This document shows, piece by piece, positions 1 to 6,726 of a stretch of 10,193 nt of DNA. The notes beneath the pieces are model-generated. The model ran no database searches, had not been told where the DNA came from, and saw only the letters and a list, made by a program, of their open reading frames with translations. The translations under genes were made by a program, and so were the position numbers. This DNA is from JBDNDK01 sp046719185 (lineage in GTDB: Bacteria; Armatimonadota; UBA5829): NCBI GenBank assembly GCA_046719185.1, contig JBDNDK010000081.1:1-10193 (forward strand), in the 5' to 3' direction. Each line of letters begins with the position of its first letter. Positions within the stretch are counted from its first letter, which is position 1.

Positions 1-171
1 AGCAACAGCTTTAGTTTGTCCACCAAGCTCTTTTAGCATTCTAGAGCAGTTTATTCCTTTGCCACCTGCATCTTCCTCAACTTTTGTTACTCTATTTGTA
101 TCATTAGGTAAAAGTTTGGATACATATATTGTTTTATCAAGTGTAGGATTAACTGTGACTGTGGAGATCAT
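1..171 (-). CDS. 1-phosphofructokinase-like PfkB-family sugar kinase, N-terminal part (runs off left edge)
   Basis: This is the first 57 codons of a ribokinase/PfkB-family kinase; family members are about 310 residues, so most of the gene, including the C-terminal catalytic Asp and ATP site, lies outside the window. The visible part begins MISTVTVNPTLDKT, has an NR pair near residue 26, and then the family's first signature GGKGIN at about residues 37-42, followed by a helix ending in ELGG. This pattern (TVTxNPxxD, NR, GGKGxNxxRxLxxLG) is typical of 1-phosphofructokinase, with tagatose-6-phosphate kinase (LacC) and 6-phosphofructokinase 2 as alternatives that the N-terminus cannot separate. 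The ATG at 171 is preceded by AAGGA about 8 nt upstream. The gene lies 80 nt downstream of the aldolase on the same strand, which supports a sugar-phosphate role: the kinase would make fructose 1,6-bisphosphate and the aldolase cleave it. Confidence 0.85.
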   Translation of the reverse strand, partial: MISTVTVNPTLDKTIYVSKLLPNDTNRVTKVEEDAGGKGINCSRMLKELGGQTKAVA

Positions 172-203
172 AATTCATATCCTTATAATAAGAGGTTTTT
201 ATA

Positions 204-233
204 AGGTGGAATAAGACAAGTCTCATTCCACCT
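204..233 (-). other. Intercistronic hairpin between aldolase and sugar kinase genes
   Basis: The arms 204-217 and 220-233 pair over 14 positions, beginning AGGTGGAAT and ending ATTCCACCT. Nine pairs from the base are perfect. The tenth (213/224) is A-C on the plus strand but becomes G-U in minus-strand RNA, so the helix is continuous only in the transcript reading from aldolase to kinase. No U-tract follows (the next bases are TATAAAAACC), so it is not a canonical intrinsic terminator. It may stabilise the aldolase mRNA end, mark an RNA processing site or attenuate transcription into the kinase. Confidence 0.6.
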
Positions 234-251
234 CTATCAATTTAATTGTAA

Positions 252-1202
252 TTATTTGCTCAAAGCAGCTCTTACTTCATCAAGATGACCAGATGAACCT
301 AGCAGTTCATTTCTACTTGCAATGAATTTTGCATATTCATCCATAAAGATTTTTCCAATTGGTCTAAAATCAAATACATCAGGTTTATCTCTAAAGAATT
401 CTCTGTGAACTCTAGTCCATACTAGTCTGCCATCTGTATCAATGTTAATCTTGCAAACACCAAGCTTTGCAGCAGGAAGATATTGATTTGCATCAACGCC
501 TTTAGCACCTTTTAATGCACCACCAGCAGCATTGATTCTTTCAACCTCATCTTGAGGAACAGAAGAAGAGCCATGCATAACTAGTGGAAATCCAGGCACT
601 AATTTTTGTATTTGTTCTAATACATCAAAGTGAATACCTTGTGAACCAGAAAACTTAAAAGCTCCATGGCTTGTTCCAATTGCACATGCAAGGGCATCAC
701 AGCCTGTTCTTTCTATAAATTCAGCAGCTTGCTTTGGATCAGTTAAATGAGCATTTGCTTCATCAACTTGAACATCTTCTTCAACACCACCAAGCTGACC
801 TAACTCTGCTTCTACACTAATACCTTTTGCATGAGCTCTATCAACAACTCTCTTTGTAATTGCTACATTTTCTTCAAAATCATAATGACTTGCATCAATC
901 ATAACTGATGAATAGAATCCAGATTCAATGCAGTCATAACATGTTTCTTCATCACCATGGTCAAGGTGAACTGAGAAAATAGCATCCGGAAATATTTCTT
1001 CAGCAGCTTTTATCATGGCTTCAAGCATTAGCTTATTTGTATAGCTCCTAGCACCTTTTGATATCTGAATAATAAATGGAGCTTTGCTATCCATATTCCC
1101 CCGGAAAAGTCCCATTGTTTGTTCAGCATTATTGATGTTATAAGCACCTAAAGCATACTTGCCATAAGCAAGATTAAATAAATCTTTGGTTGGAACAATC
1201 AT
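252..1202 (-). CDS. fba: Class II fructose-bisphosphate aldolase (zinc-dependent)
   Basis: This 316-aa cytoplasmic enzyme reversibly cleaves fructose 1,6-bisphosphate to dihydroxyacetone phosphate and glyceraldehyde 3-phosphate. It shows the class II signatures in order: VHLDHG at 78-83 (catalytic Asp81 and metal ligand His82), the MIDASH segment at 101-106, EAELGQLGG at 131-139, the zinc-ligand motif GTSHG at 176-180 (His179), VMHGSSS at 208-214 (His210 as third ligand), and the phosphate-binding KINIDTD near 251-257. No key residue is missing and the length is normal for the family. The start ATG at 1202 follows GAAAGG about a dozen nt upstream; a nearer ATG (GGAAATGG) is immediately closed by TAA, so 1202 is the sensible choice. 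It sits 75 nt after hpf and 80 nt before the sugar kinase, all on one strand. No clear promoter was found in the 75-nt gap, so co-transcription with hpf is possible. Confidence 0.96.
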   Translation of the reverse strand: MIVPTKDLFNLAYGKYALGAYNINNAEQTMGLFRGNMDSKAPFIIQISKGARSYTNKLMLEAMIKAAEEIFPDAIFSVHLDHGDEETCYDCIESGFYSSVMIDASHYDFEENVAITKRVVDRAHAKGISVEAELGQLGGVEEDVQVDEANAHLTDPKQAAEFIERTGCDALACAIGTSHGAFKFSGSQGIHFDVLEQIQKLVPGFPLVMHGSSSVPQDEVERINAAGGALKGAKGVDANQYLPAAKLGVCKINIDTDGRLVWTRVHREFFRDKPDVFDFRPIGKIFMDEYAKFIASRNELLGSSGHLDEVRAALSK

Positions 1203-1277
1203 TTTAATCCATTTCCTTTCAAGCTAGTGTATTTTGTTACACAAGTTTATTTATTCTGAACATTTTAGCAATTAGAA

Positions 1278-1844
1278 TTATTTAGGTTCAATAATTCCAT
1301 AATTGCCATCATGTCTTTTATAAACCACATTCACATCTTCTGTATGCACATTTTGGAACACAAAGAAATCATGATGAATAAGCTCCATTTGTTCTGCAGC
1401 TTCTTCAGGAGTCATTGGTTTTAATGAAAATTGTTTTACTCTTACAATCTTTGGATAATCTGCATCTTCCGATTCATCTTCAGTTACAGAATATGCTTCT
1501 TCCATTATTTGATTTTTTAGAAGTTCTTTTTCTTTTGGACCCTCTTCAGTGGATCTTGAGTATCTTTTTTTCTTGAATTTTTTAACTCTAGTTTCAAGTT
1601 TTTCCACTACTTGGTCAATGGAACCATACATATCAGTTCCGCGTCTTTCTTCTCCCCTGAGAATTACACCATCTCCATCAAGCTGCACTTCAACTATATG
1701 CATTCCTCTTACTACGCTCATAGTAACTACAGCTTCTTTTACATTTTGAAAGTATTTTTCAAGTTTCTGAAGTTTTTTATTTACATAATTATTAAGGGCA
1801 TCAGTAACCTCAAAATGTTGTTTACCCTTTACAGTTATAAGCAT
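1278..1844 (-). CDS. hpf: Ribosome hibernation promoting factor, long form (HPF/RaiA family)
   Basis: This 188-aa long-form HPF dimerises 70S ribosomes into inactive 100S particles in stationary phase or stress. The N-terminal ribosome-binding domain (about residues 1-100) begins MLITVKGKQHFEVT, shows the family helix ALNNYVNKKLQKLEKYF, and ends with a basic helix (KKFKKKRY). An acidic linker (about 100-128) follows. The C-terminal dimerisation domain, about residues 130-188, contains IVRVKQFSLKPMTPEEA and FFVFQN, the hallmark of the long form as opposed to short RaiA/YfiA. The reading frame is open from a TTG at 1853, but that TTG touches the AAAGGAG Shine-Dalgarno sequence (1854-1860) with no spacer. 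The ATG at 1844, 9 nt downstream of it and matching the family's usual N-terminus, is the real start. It lies 114 nt downstream of the BadF-type gene, with promoter-like sequence in between. Confidence 0.95.
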   Translation of the reverse strand: MLITVKGKQHFEVTDALNNYVNKKLQKLEKYFQNVKEAVVTMSVVRGMHIVEVQLDGDGVILRGEERRGTDMYGSIDQVVEKLETRVKKFKKKRYSRSTEEGPKEKELLKNQIMEEAYSVTEDESEDADYPKIVRVKQFSLKPMTPEEAAEQMELIHHDFFVFQNVHTEDVNVVYKRHDGNYGIIEPK

Positions 1845-1853
1845 GAACAGCAA

Positions 1854-1860
1854 CTCCTTT
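1854..1860 (-). promoter_or_regulatory. Ribosome binding site deciding the hpf start
   Basis: The minus strand reads AAAGGAG here, 9 nt ahead of the ATG at 1844. The in-frame TTG at 1853 directly abuts it and cannot use it, so the upstream TTG start is rejected. Confidence 0.85.
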
Positions 1861-1895
1861 CAACAAGCCCAATATACAATGAGCCTGTAAAGTTT

Positions 1896-1920
1896 ATCAT
1901 ACCATTTCTTACCCTGTCAA
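1896..1920 (-). promoter_or_regulatory. Possible hpf promoter with extended -10
   Basis: On the minus strand TATGAT (1901-1896) is preceded by TGG (1904-1902), giving an extended -10 TGNTATGAT. A perfect TTGACA lies at 1920-1915, but the spacer is only 13 nt, too short for a classical -35/-10 pair, so the extended -10 would have to carry most of the recognition. The predicted transcript would start about 45 nt ahead of the hpf ATG. An hpf promoter separate from the upstream pair would fit growth-phase control, but this is inference. Confidence 0.4.
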
Positions 1921-1958
1921 TTTATTCCATACACCATTATTGCTTGAATAAAATGATA

Positions 1959-2729
1959 TTATATTTCAGTTGAGATTAGCACTGCTCCCAATGCACCTAC
2001 TATTTGAGGCTCATTTGGAACAATTACATCATACTCAAGCTTCTCTGACACAGCTCTTACAACTCCAATATTTTTTGCTACACCACCAGTCATTATGTAT
2101 GGAGGTTTGCATTTAAGTCTCGAAGTCATTGCAAATATTCTCTCTGCCACAGATTTATGCAGCCCATATGCAATATCAGATTTAACAATTCCTCGAGATA
2201 TCAATCCAATAATTTCAGATTCAGCAAATACAGTGCAAGTGCTTGATATAGAAATATCATTTTTACTTTTTAATGATAGCTCTCCCATATTTTCTATATC
2301 AGTGCCAAGAGCAATAGCCATCACTTCTAAAAATCTACCGGTTCCAGCAGCACATTTATCATTCATAACAAAGTCATCTACTCTACCTTCTGGCGTCAGT
2401 TTTATTATTTTGCTGTCTTGTCCACCAATATCAATAATTGTCATCACTTCATCAAAAAGCTTTCTTGCACCTCTTGCATGACAAGTTATCTCAGTTACAG
2501 CTTTATCTGAGTTGGAGATATTATATCTGCCATAACCAGTAGTTACAATTTTTGCGATGTCGTTTATTTTATAATTTGTTTTTGATAGACAGCTTTCCAA
2601 TGCAATATTTGCAGCTTTTTCAGCACTTGTGAGAGTAGGCATTATACTATATGAAATTATTTTGTTTCCATCCCAAAGCACACAATCAGTAGAAAGTGAA
2701 CCTGAGTCAATACCACAATATATTTTCAT
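1959..2729 (-). CDS. BadF/BadG/BcrA/BcrD-family Fe-S ATPase, 2-hydroxyacyl-CoA dehydratase activator-like
   Basis: This 256-aa protein belongs to the ASKHA-fold activators (HgdC, BadF/BcrA, FldI) that use ATP to push an electron into 2-hydroxyacyl-CoA dehydratases or benzoyl-CoA reductases. Visible motifs: the phosphate-1 loop GIDSGSLSTD at 6-15, TGYGR 64-68, EITCHARGA 80-88, the phosphate-2 loop IDIGGQDSK 99-107, MNDKCAAGTGRFLE 122-135, SSTCTVFAESE 162-172 and the adenosine motif GGVAKN 215-220. Cys126 and Cys165 match in position and context the two cysteines that hold the interface [4Fe-4S] cluster in the HgdC dimer, so it looks functional. The frame is open 13 codons further upstream, but the ATG at 2729 has an AAAGG site at 8 nt and gives the standard N-terminus. 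No dehydratase subunit gene is visible; the gene instead follows a TIGR03790 gene by one nucleotide. The substrate is unknown. Confidence 0.92.
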   Translation of the reverse strand: MKIYCGIDSGSLSTDCVLWDGNKIISYSIMPTLTSAEKAANIALESCLSKTNYKINDIAKIVTTGYGRYNISNSDKAVTEITCHARGARKLFDEVMTIIDIGGQDSKIIKLTPEGRVDDFVMNDKCAAGTGRFLEVMAIALGTDIENMGELSLKSKNDISISSTCTVFAESEIIGLISRGIVKSDIAYGLHKSVAERIFAMTSRLKCKPPYIMTGGVAKNIGVVRAVSEKLEYDVIVPNEPQIVGALGAVLISTEI

Positions 2730-2730
2730 T

Positions 2731-3780
2731 CTATTTGCCTTTATATGGAGCACAAAGAGGGTCACCAATCACAAGACCTTTCCAGTTTATGTATTGGAAA
2801 GATGAATAAAAGCTTTCTGCAAGGTTTCTTCCACTTGTGTATCTGTCAAATAGTATATCAGCATGTGCTAATGCATAAGTATATGGCTCACTAACATAGC
2901 CAGCAACACCAGTAACACCTTGCCTTATCAAATCTGTAATATGCGACACTTTTCTATCTGTTGGTGAATATTGTCTTAGAGTAGCTGCACTTGATGAATC
3001 TCCTGTTTCTGCAATAGAGCCGGGTAAAAAATGAAGCTGGCTTGTATATATATTCCTATCATAATTCAAATCATTTTTTGCCCAGCTATAATAGCCCATT
3101 AAATTCTTGCCTCCAACAAACGCTTCAGTTGACTCAAGCTTCATTTCAAAACCTTTACTTTTCAGGATTTCAGCTGCCAGTTTCATTCTATCATTTACTA
3201 TTTTATATCCACCAAAGTCTCTCTTTGGATGTGTATCTATTAAGAATAAACCTTTTAGTGGTTTTGCAGCAAGTGATCTATCAACCAATGCTTTTGCTTG
3301 CTCAAGAGTTACTGCATCAAGCCTTGTAACCAGATACATATTATATACTTTACTAGAAAATGGCTTATTTGCTCTAAAGTATGGGTTAGGATGTCTATAA
3401 TCCTCACTTTTGAATGGGAGAGTAAGTTTGTTATCTAATCCCCAACTCACATTTTCATCTCTATATCTTAGAGGTATTCCTTTTGTTACAACAATATAAT
3501 CTATTTTGTATTTTCTATTATTTTTATTGAGATAGTTTGCAATAGGTTTTCTAATCTTATTTTCAAAATCTTTTATTGTCATAGTCTCTTCAGTGGTGCA
3601 AGATACTTTGAATATATTAGAATTAGGAATTTTTCTTTTACTTACATAATAATTTGCAACAGAAATAGAGTCTTTGCTATTTACATTTACAATCACCAGC
3701 ACTTTAGAAGGATCTGCAAAGCAAAGAGATGATACAAACAAAAGCATCAAAGAAATAATAATACACAGATGTTTTTTCAT
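2731..3780 (-). CDS. TIGR03790-family exported protein of unknown function
   Basis: This 349-aa protein has a Sec signal peptide: KK at residues 2-3, a hydrophobic stretch to about 20 and a probable cleavage after CFA (22). There is no proper lipobox. The mature part follows the TIGR03790 pattern as I know it: VLVIVNVNS (27-35) and YYVSKRKIP (44-52), then VVTKGIPLR (97-105), VTRLDA (151-156), LIDTHP (180-185), a GYYSWAKND segment (229-237), LPGSIAETGDSSSA (252-265), GVAGYVSEPY (291-300) and the C-terminal GDPLCAPY (339-346). The family is uncharacterised and was defined as occurring mainly in genomes with exosortase/PEP-CTERM sorting. The layout of alternating strands and late Gly-rich loops suggests a caspase/gingipain-like fold, but that is inference and I see no His-Cys pair to call catalytic. 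AAGGA lies 7 nt before the ATG. The gene follows clpB by about 100 nt with a hairpin in between. Confidence 0.85.
   Translation of the reverse strand: MKKHLCIIISLMLLFVSSLCFADPSKVLVIVNVNSKDSISVANYYVSKRKIPNSNIFKVSCTTEETMTIKDFENKIRKPIANYLNKNNRKYKIDYIVVTKGIPLRYRDENVSWGLDNKLTLPFKSEDYRHPNPYFRANKPFSSKVYNMYLVTRLDAVTLEQAKALVDRSLAAKPLKGLFLIDTHPKRDFGGYKIVNDRMKLAAEILKSKGFEMKLESTEAFVGGKNLMGYYSWAKNDLNYDRNIYTSQLHFLPGSIAETGDSSSAATLRQYSPTDRKVSHITDLIRQGVTGVAGYVSEPYTYALAHADILFDRYTSGRNLAESFYSSFQYINWKGLVIGDPLCAPYKGK
2738..2742 (-). promoter_or_regulatory. Ribosome binding site for the BadF-type gene, inside the preceding gene's last codons
   Basis: The minus strand AAAGG lies in the final Lys-Gly-Lys codons of the TIGR03790 gene, 8 nt before the ATG at 2729. 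The junction reads TAG-A-ATG, a layout typical of translational coupling. It also decides against the longer open frame reaching 2768. Confidence 0.75.
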
Positions 3781-3808
3781 AAGAAAATCCTTTTTTGTAT
3801 TAAAATAA

Positions 3809-3859
3809 TATCATTCTGAGGCATAGAAATTATATATTTTATGAGACCTCAGAATGATA
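3809..3859 (-). repeat. Long palindrome/hairpin between clpB and the TIGR03790 gene
   Basis: Perfect 13-nt arms, TATCATTCTGAGG (3809-3821) and CCTCAGAATGATA (3847-3859), enclose a 25-nt AT-rich loop that can fold further (CAT/ATG and AAAT/ATTT). It begins 22 nt after the clpB stop. In the direction of clpB transcription the stem is followed by TTATTTTAAT, only a weak U-tract, so it may be an attenuating terminator. The TCATTCTGAG core also resembles the dispersed palindromic repeats found in many bacterial genomes, so it may be one copy of a repeat family. With one copy in view this cannot be decided. Confidence 0.65.
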
Positions 3860-3881
3860 ATAATTTACTCATTAACTAATT

Positions 3882-6491
3882 TTAAGAGACACTTGAAAAA
3901 ATGATGTTGCCTTCTGAATCTGCATCAACCACAACCACGTCACCATCTTTAAATCTGCCTTCCAGCATTTCAAGGGCAAGTTTGTCTTGTATCTCTCTTT
4001 GTATTGCTCTTTTGAGCGGTCTTGCACCATAATTTGGGTCATAGCCAATCTTTGCAATAGCTTCTTTTGCAGAATCTGTAACTTGCAAAGAAAGATTTCT
4101 GTCTGCAAGTCTATTTTCAAGATATCTCAGCTGAATATCAACTATATGCTTGATATGCTCTTTGCTGAGTGAATTGAACACTATTATCTCATCAATTCTA
4201 TTCAAAAATTCTGGTCTGAACTGGGCTCTCAAAGCATCTAATATTAATTTGTGAGTTTCATTTTCAGATTCTTCAATTCCCTGTCTAAATCCATTTACTC
4301 CATGCATATTGATAATATCAGAGCCTACATTGCTGGTCATAATAATGACTGTGTTTTTGAAATCAACAGTTCTGCCATGTCCATCTGTTAATCTTCCATC
4401 TTCCAATATCTGAAGCAAGATATTAAAAACATCTTGATGAGCTTTCTCTATTTCATCAAACAGCAGTACACTATATGGCTTTCTTCTCACATTTTCTGTA
4501 AGATAGCCACCTTCATCATATCCCACATAACCGGGAGGAGCACCAATGAGCCTTGCAACTGAGTGTTTTTCCATAAACTCAGACATATCAATTCTAATCA
4601 TAGCTTTTTCATCATCAAACAAAAACTCAGCAAGTGCCCTAGCAAGCTCTGTTTTACCAACACCAGTTGGACCCATAAATATAAAGCTTCCTATTGGTTT
4701 ATTAGGATCAGATAATCCAGCTCTTGCTCTTCTTACTGCGTTAGATACAGCAGTTATTGCAGCATCTTGCCCAATAACCCTTTCTTTAAGCCTATCTTCC
4801 ATTTTGACAAGTTTTTCAATTTCACCTTCAATTAGTTTTGTTACGGGTATTCCTGTCCATTTGCTCACTACTTCAGCCACATCTTCTTCATCAACATCTT
4901 CCTTGAGCATTTTTTGGTTTTTCTGAAGTTCAGCAAGCAAAGCATCTTGTTCTGAAAGCTTTCTTTGCAGTTCAGGGATTATTCCATGTCTAAGCTCCGC
5001 AGCTCTTCCAAGGTTACCTGTTCTTTCAGCATTTTGTTCTTCTATTGTAGCCTGTTCAATTTGAGCTTTGATATCTCTAATTTTTTGAATGGCTTCTTTT
5101 TCATTATTCCAATGAATTTTCATTTCATTAGATTTTTCTCTGAGTTCTGCAAGCTCTTGTTCAAGCTTTTCAAGCCTTTGTTTTGAGGCATCATCAGTTT
5201 CTTTTTTTAATGCCTCTCTTTCTATTTCAAGCTGTCTAATTTTTCTTTCCACTTCATCAATTTCAGTTGGCATACTATCAATTTCGATTCTCAGTCTTGA
5301 TGCTGCTTCATCAATTAAGTCTATAGCCTTATCAGGTAAGAATCTGTCTTGAATATACCTGTCAGACATAATAGCAGCAGCAACTAATGCTGAGTCCGTT
5401 ATCCTCACACCATGATGGGTTTCATATCTTTCTTTTAGTCCTCTTAATATGGCAATGGTATCAGTCACAGATGGAGGTGATACCATCACAGGCTGGAATC
5501 TTCTTTCAAGTGCAGCATCTTTTTCAACATGTTTTCTATACTCATCTAATGTGGTTGCACCAACACATTTCAGCTCACCTCTTGCAAGCATCGGCTTAAG
5601 AAGATTTGCAGCATCAACTGCTCCCTCAGCAGAACCAGCACCCACAATGGTATGCATTTCATCAATAAATAATATTATTTCACCTTCAGCTTCTTTAATT
5701 TCTTTTAATACTGCTTTGAATCTGTCTTCAAATTCACCTCTGTATTTAGTTCCAGCAATGAGACCTCCAATATCAAGTGCAATAACTTTTTTGTTTTTTA
5801 GAGTTTCAGGGACATCTCCATTTACAATTCTTTGGGCAAGTCCTTCAACAATAGCTGTTTTTCCTGTTCCGGGTTCACCAATTAACACTGGATTATTTTT
5901 TGTTCTTCTGCTAAGCACTTGAACCACTCTTCTTATCTCTTCATCTCTGCCAATCACTGGGTCAAGTTTACCGGCTTGAGCATCTTTAGTGAGGTCTCTG
6001 CCATATTTTTCAAGAGCTTGATATTTATCTTCAGGGTTTTGGTCTGTAACTCTCTGATTTCCTCTTACATCTGCCATTGCTTTATAGATATTATCTTTAG
6101 TTGCACCAACAGATGATAAAACTCTGCTGGCTGCTCCACCTTCGGCAGCAATACCTATCAAAAGATGTTCTGTGCTGATATATTCATCTTTTAGCCTGTC
6201 AGCTTCTGTTTGTGCAGTATCAAGCACTTTTTTGAGTCTTGGGCTTATGTAGCTGCCGCCAGCACCGGAAACTTTTGGCATTTTATCAATTTCAGCTTTT
6301 ACCAATTGGACTATATGCTCTGGTTTTTGTCCTAGTTTTTGCAAAATAGGCGAAACAATACCGCCTTCTTGCTGTAGAAGTGCAAAAAGAAGATGTTCTG
6401 GTTCAATTTGCTGTTGTCCATATTCATCTGCAAAGTGTTGTGCATCTTGCAGAGAATCTTGAGCTTTGATTGTAAGTTTATCTAATCTCAT
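3882..6491 (-). CDS. clpB: ATP-dependent disaggregase ClpB (HSP100)
   Basis: This 869-aa complete ClpB is a hexameric AAA+ unfoldase that rescues aggregated proteins with DnaK. Domains in order: Clp N-domain with two repeats (about 1-145), first ATPase domain with Walker A GEPGTGKT (205-212), pore-loop KYRGEF (249-254), Walker B ILFIDE (273-278) and arginine fingers ERRF (329-332). The long coiled-coil middle domain (about 400-525) distinguishes ClpB from ClpA and ClpC. The second ATPase domain has Walker A GPTGVGKT (607-614), pore-loop GYVGYDEGG (654-662), Walker B VLLFDE (675-680) and sensor-2 GARPLKR (822-828). No ClpP-binding loop is evident and all catalytic motifs are intact. GAGGTG lies 5-6 nt before the ATG at 6491. 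It is transcribed leftward from a promoter in the divergent region. Neither a CIRCE (HrcA) nor a HAIR (HspR) operator was seen there. Confidence 0.98.
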   Translation of the reverse strand: MRLDKLTIKAQDSLQDAQHFADEYGQQQIEPEHLLFALLQQEGGIVSPILQKLGQKPEHIVQLVKAEIDKMPKVSGAGGSYISPRLKKVLDTAQTEADRLKDEYISTEHLLIGIAAEGGAASRVLSSVGATKDNIYKAMADVRGNQRVTDQNPEDKYQALEKYGRDLTKDAQAGKLDPVIGRDEEIRRVVQVLSRRTKNNPVLIGEPGTGKTAIVEGLAQRIVNGDVPETLKNKKVIALDIGGLIAGTKYRGEFEDRFKAVLKEIKEAEGEIILFIDEMHTIVGAGSAEGAVDAANLLKPMLARGELKCVGATTLDEYRKHVEKDAALERRFQPVMVSPPSVTDTIAILRGLKERYETHHGVRITDSALVAAAIMSDRYIQDRFLPDKAIDLIDEAASRLRIEIDSMPTEIDEVERKIRQLEIEREALKKETDDASKQRLEKLEQELAELREKSNEMKIHWNNEKEAIQKIRDIKAQIEQATIEEQNAERTGNLGRAAELRHGIIPELQRKLSEQDALLAELQKNQKMLKEDVDEEDVAEVVSKWTGIPVTKLIEGEIEKLVKMEDRLKERVIGQDAAITAVSNAVRRARAGLSDPNKPIGSFIFMGPTGVGKTELARALAEFLFDDEKAMIRIDMSEFMEKHSVARLIGAPPGYVGYDEGGYLTENVRRKPYSVLLFDEIEKAHQDVFNILLQILEDGRLTDGHGRTVDFKNTVIIMTSNVGSDIINMHGVNGFRQGIEESENETHKLILDALRAQFRPEFLNRIDEIIVFNSLSKEHIKHIVDIQLRYLENRLADRNLSLQVTDSAKEAIAKIGYDPNYGARPLKRAIQREIQDKLALEMLEGRFKDGDVVVVDADSEGNIIFSSVS

Positions 6492-6540
6492 ATTATCACC
6501 TCATAAAAAATAATATTGCAATCAATATACATAATTATAA

Positions 6541-6588
6541 TAATATAATATTACTTTAGTGTCATAATGTCAAGTAATATAATGTTAC
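6541..6588. repeat. Two 14-nt direct repeats flanking the clpB -35 and overlapping the -10
   Basis: TAATATAATATTAC (6541-6554) and TAATATAATGTTAC (6575-6588) differ at one base and start 34 nt apart, about three helical turns. The second copy, with the preceding G, is a partial inverted repeat (GTAA-N7-TTAC). One copy covers the clpB -10 and the other abuts the -35, a layout suited to a repressor or activator pair. Each copy also contains TATAAT on the plus strand (6544-6549 and 6578-6583), so they could instead be rightward -10 elements for the gene at 6727; the second has a poor -35 (TTTAGT at 6555-6560, 17-nt spacer). AT-rich composition weakens the case. Confidence 0.45.
6545..6573 (-). 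promoter_or_regulatory. clpB promoter, sigma70-type
   Basis: The minus strand carries a perfect -35 TTGACA (6573-6568), a 17-nt spacer and TATTAT (6550-6545, one mismatch to consensus). Transcription would start near 6538, giving a 5' untranslated region of about 47 nt. The promoter is embedded between two near-identical 14-nt repeats described separately. Confidence 0.65.
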
Positions 6589-6680
6589 CTGATATTATAT
6601 TCCCATTTTGATTTGTTTTCTAACAATTAAATTTACTGCATATTATAAATAATGGAAAATTATTCTTAGAGGATTTTTTG

Positions 6681-6701
6681 ATGTTAAATATAAATATTTA
6701 A
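6681..6701 (+). other. Possible six-codon leader ORF (MLNINI) upstream of the enzyme I-like gene
   Basis: AGAGGA (6667-6672) is followed after 8 nt by ATG and the codons for MLNINI, then two TAA stops in tandem. It ends 25 nt before the ATG of the next gene, which has its own AGGAAG site. The ribosome site is good and spacing is ideal, but an ORF this short can occur by chance in AT-rich DNA. Confidence 0.25.
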
Positions 6702-6726
6702 TAATATTCATCAACAGGAAGTTATA

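Noticed and set aside
1227..1242. Small hairpin GTGTA/TACAC between hpf and the aldolase gene as a terminator
   Set aside because: Only 5 bp and no U-tract in the direction of transcription.
1921..1952. TTTATTC/GAATAAA inverted repeat after the BadF-type gene as a terminator
   Set aside because: The 7-bp AT-rich stem has an 18-nt loop and no U-run after it; it is expected by chance in this composition.
1611..1973. Plus-strand 120-codon open frame opposite hpf
   Set aside because: It is a shadow of hpf and the intergenic gap, with low-complexity composition, no ribosome site and no recognisable domain.
5449..5922. Plus-strand 157-codon open frame opposite clpB
   Set aside because: It overlaps the highly conserved ClpB ATPase domain on the other strand and has a Ser/Ala-rich composition typical of antisense frames.
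6492..6726. Possible replication origin: AT-rich gap where gene direction switches from all-leftward to all-rightward
   Set aside because: No DnaA boxes (TTATNCACA) were found and no origin-linked genes (dnaA, dnaN, rpmH) are present; divergent transcription and coding-strand bias explain the switch.
6492..6726. CIRCE or HAIR heat-shock operator upstream of clpB
   Set aside because: Neither TTAGCACTC-N9-GAGTGCTAA nor CTTGAGT-N7-ACTCAAG, nor a close variant, is present.
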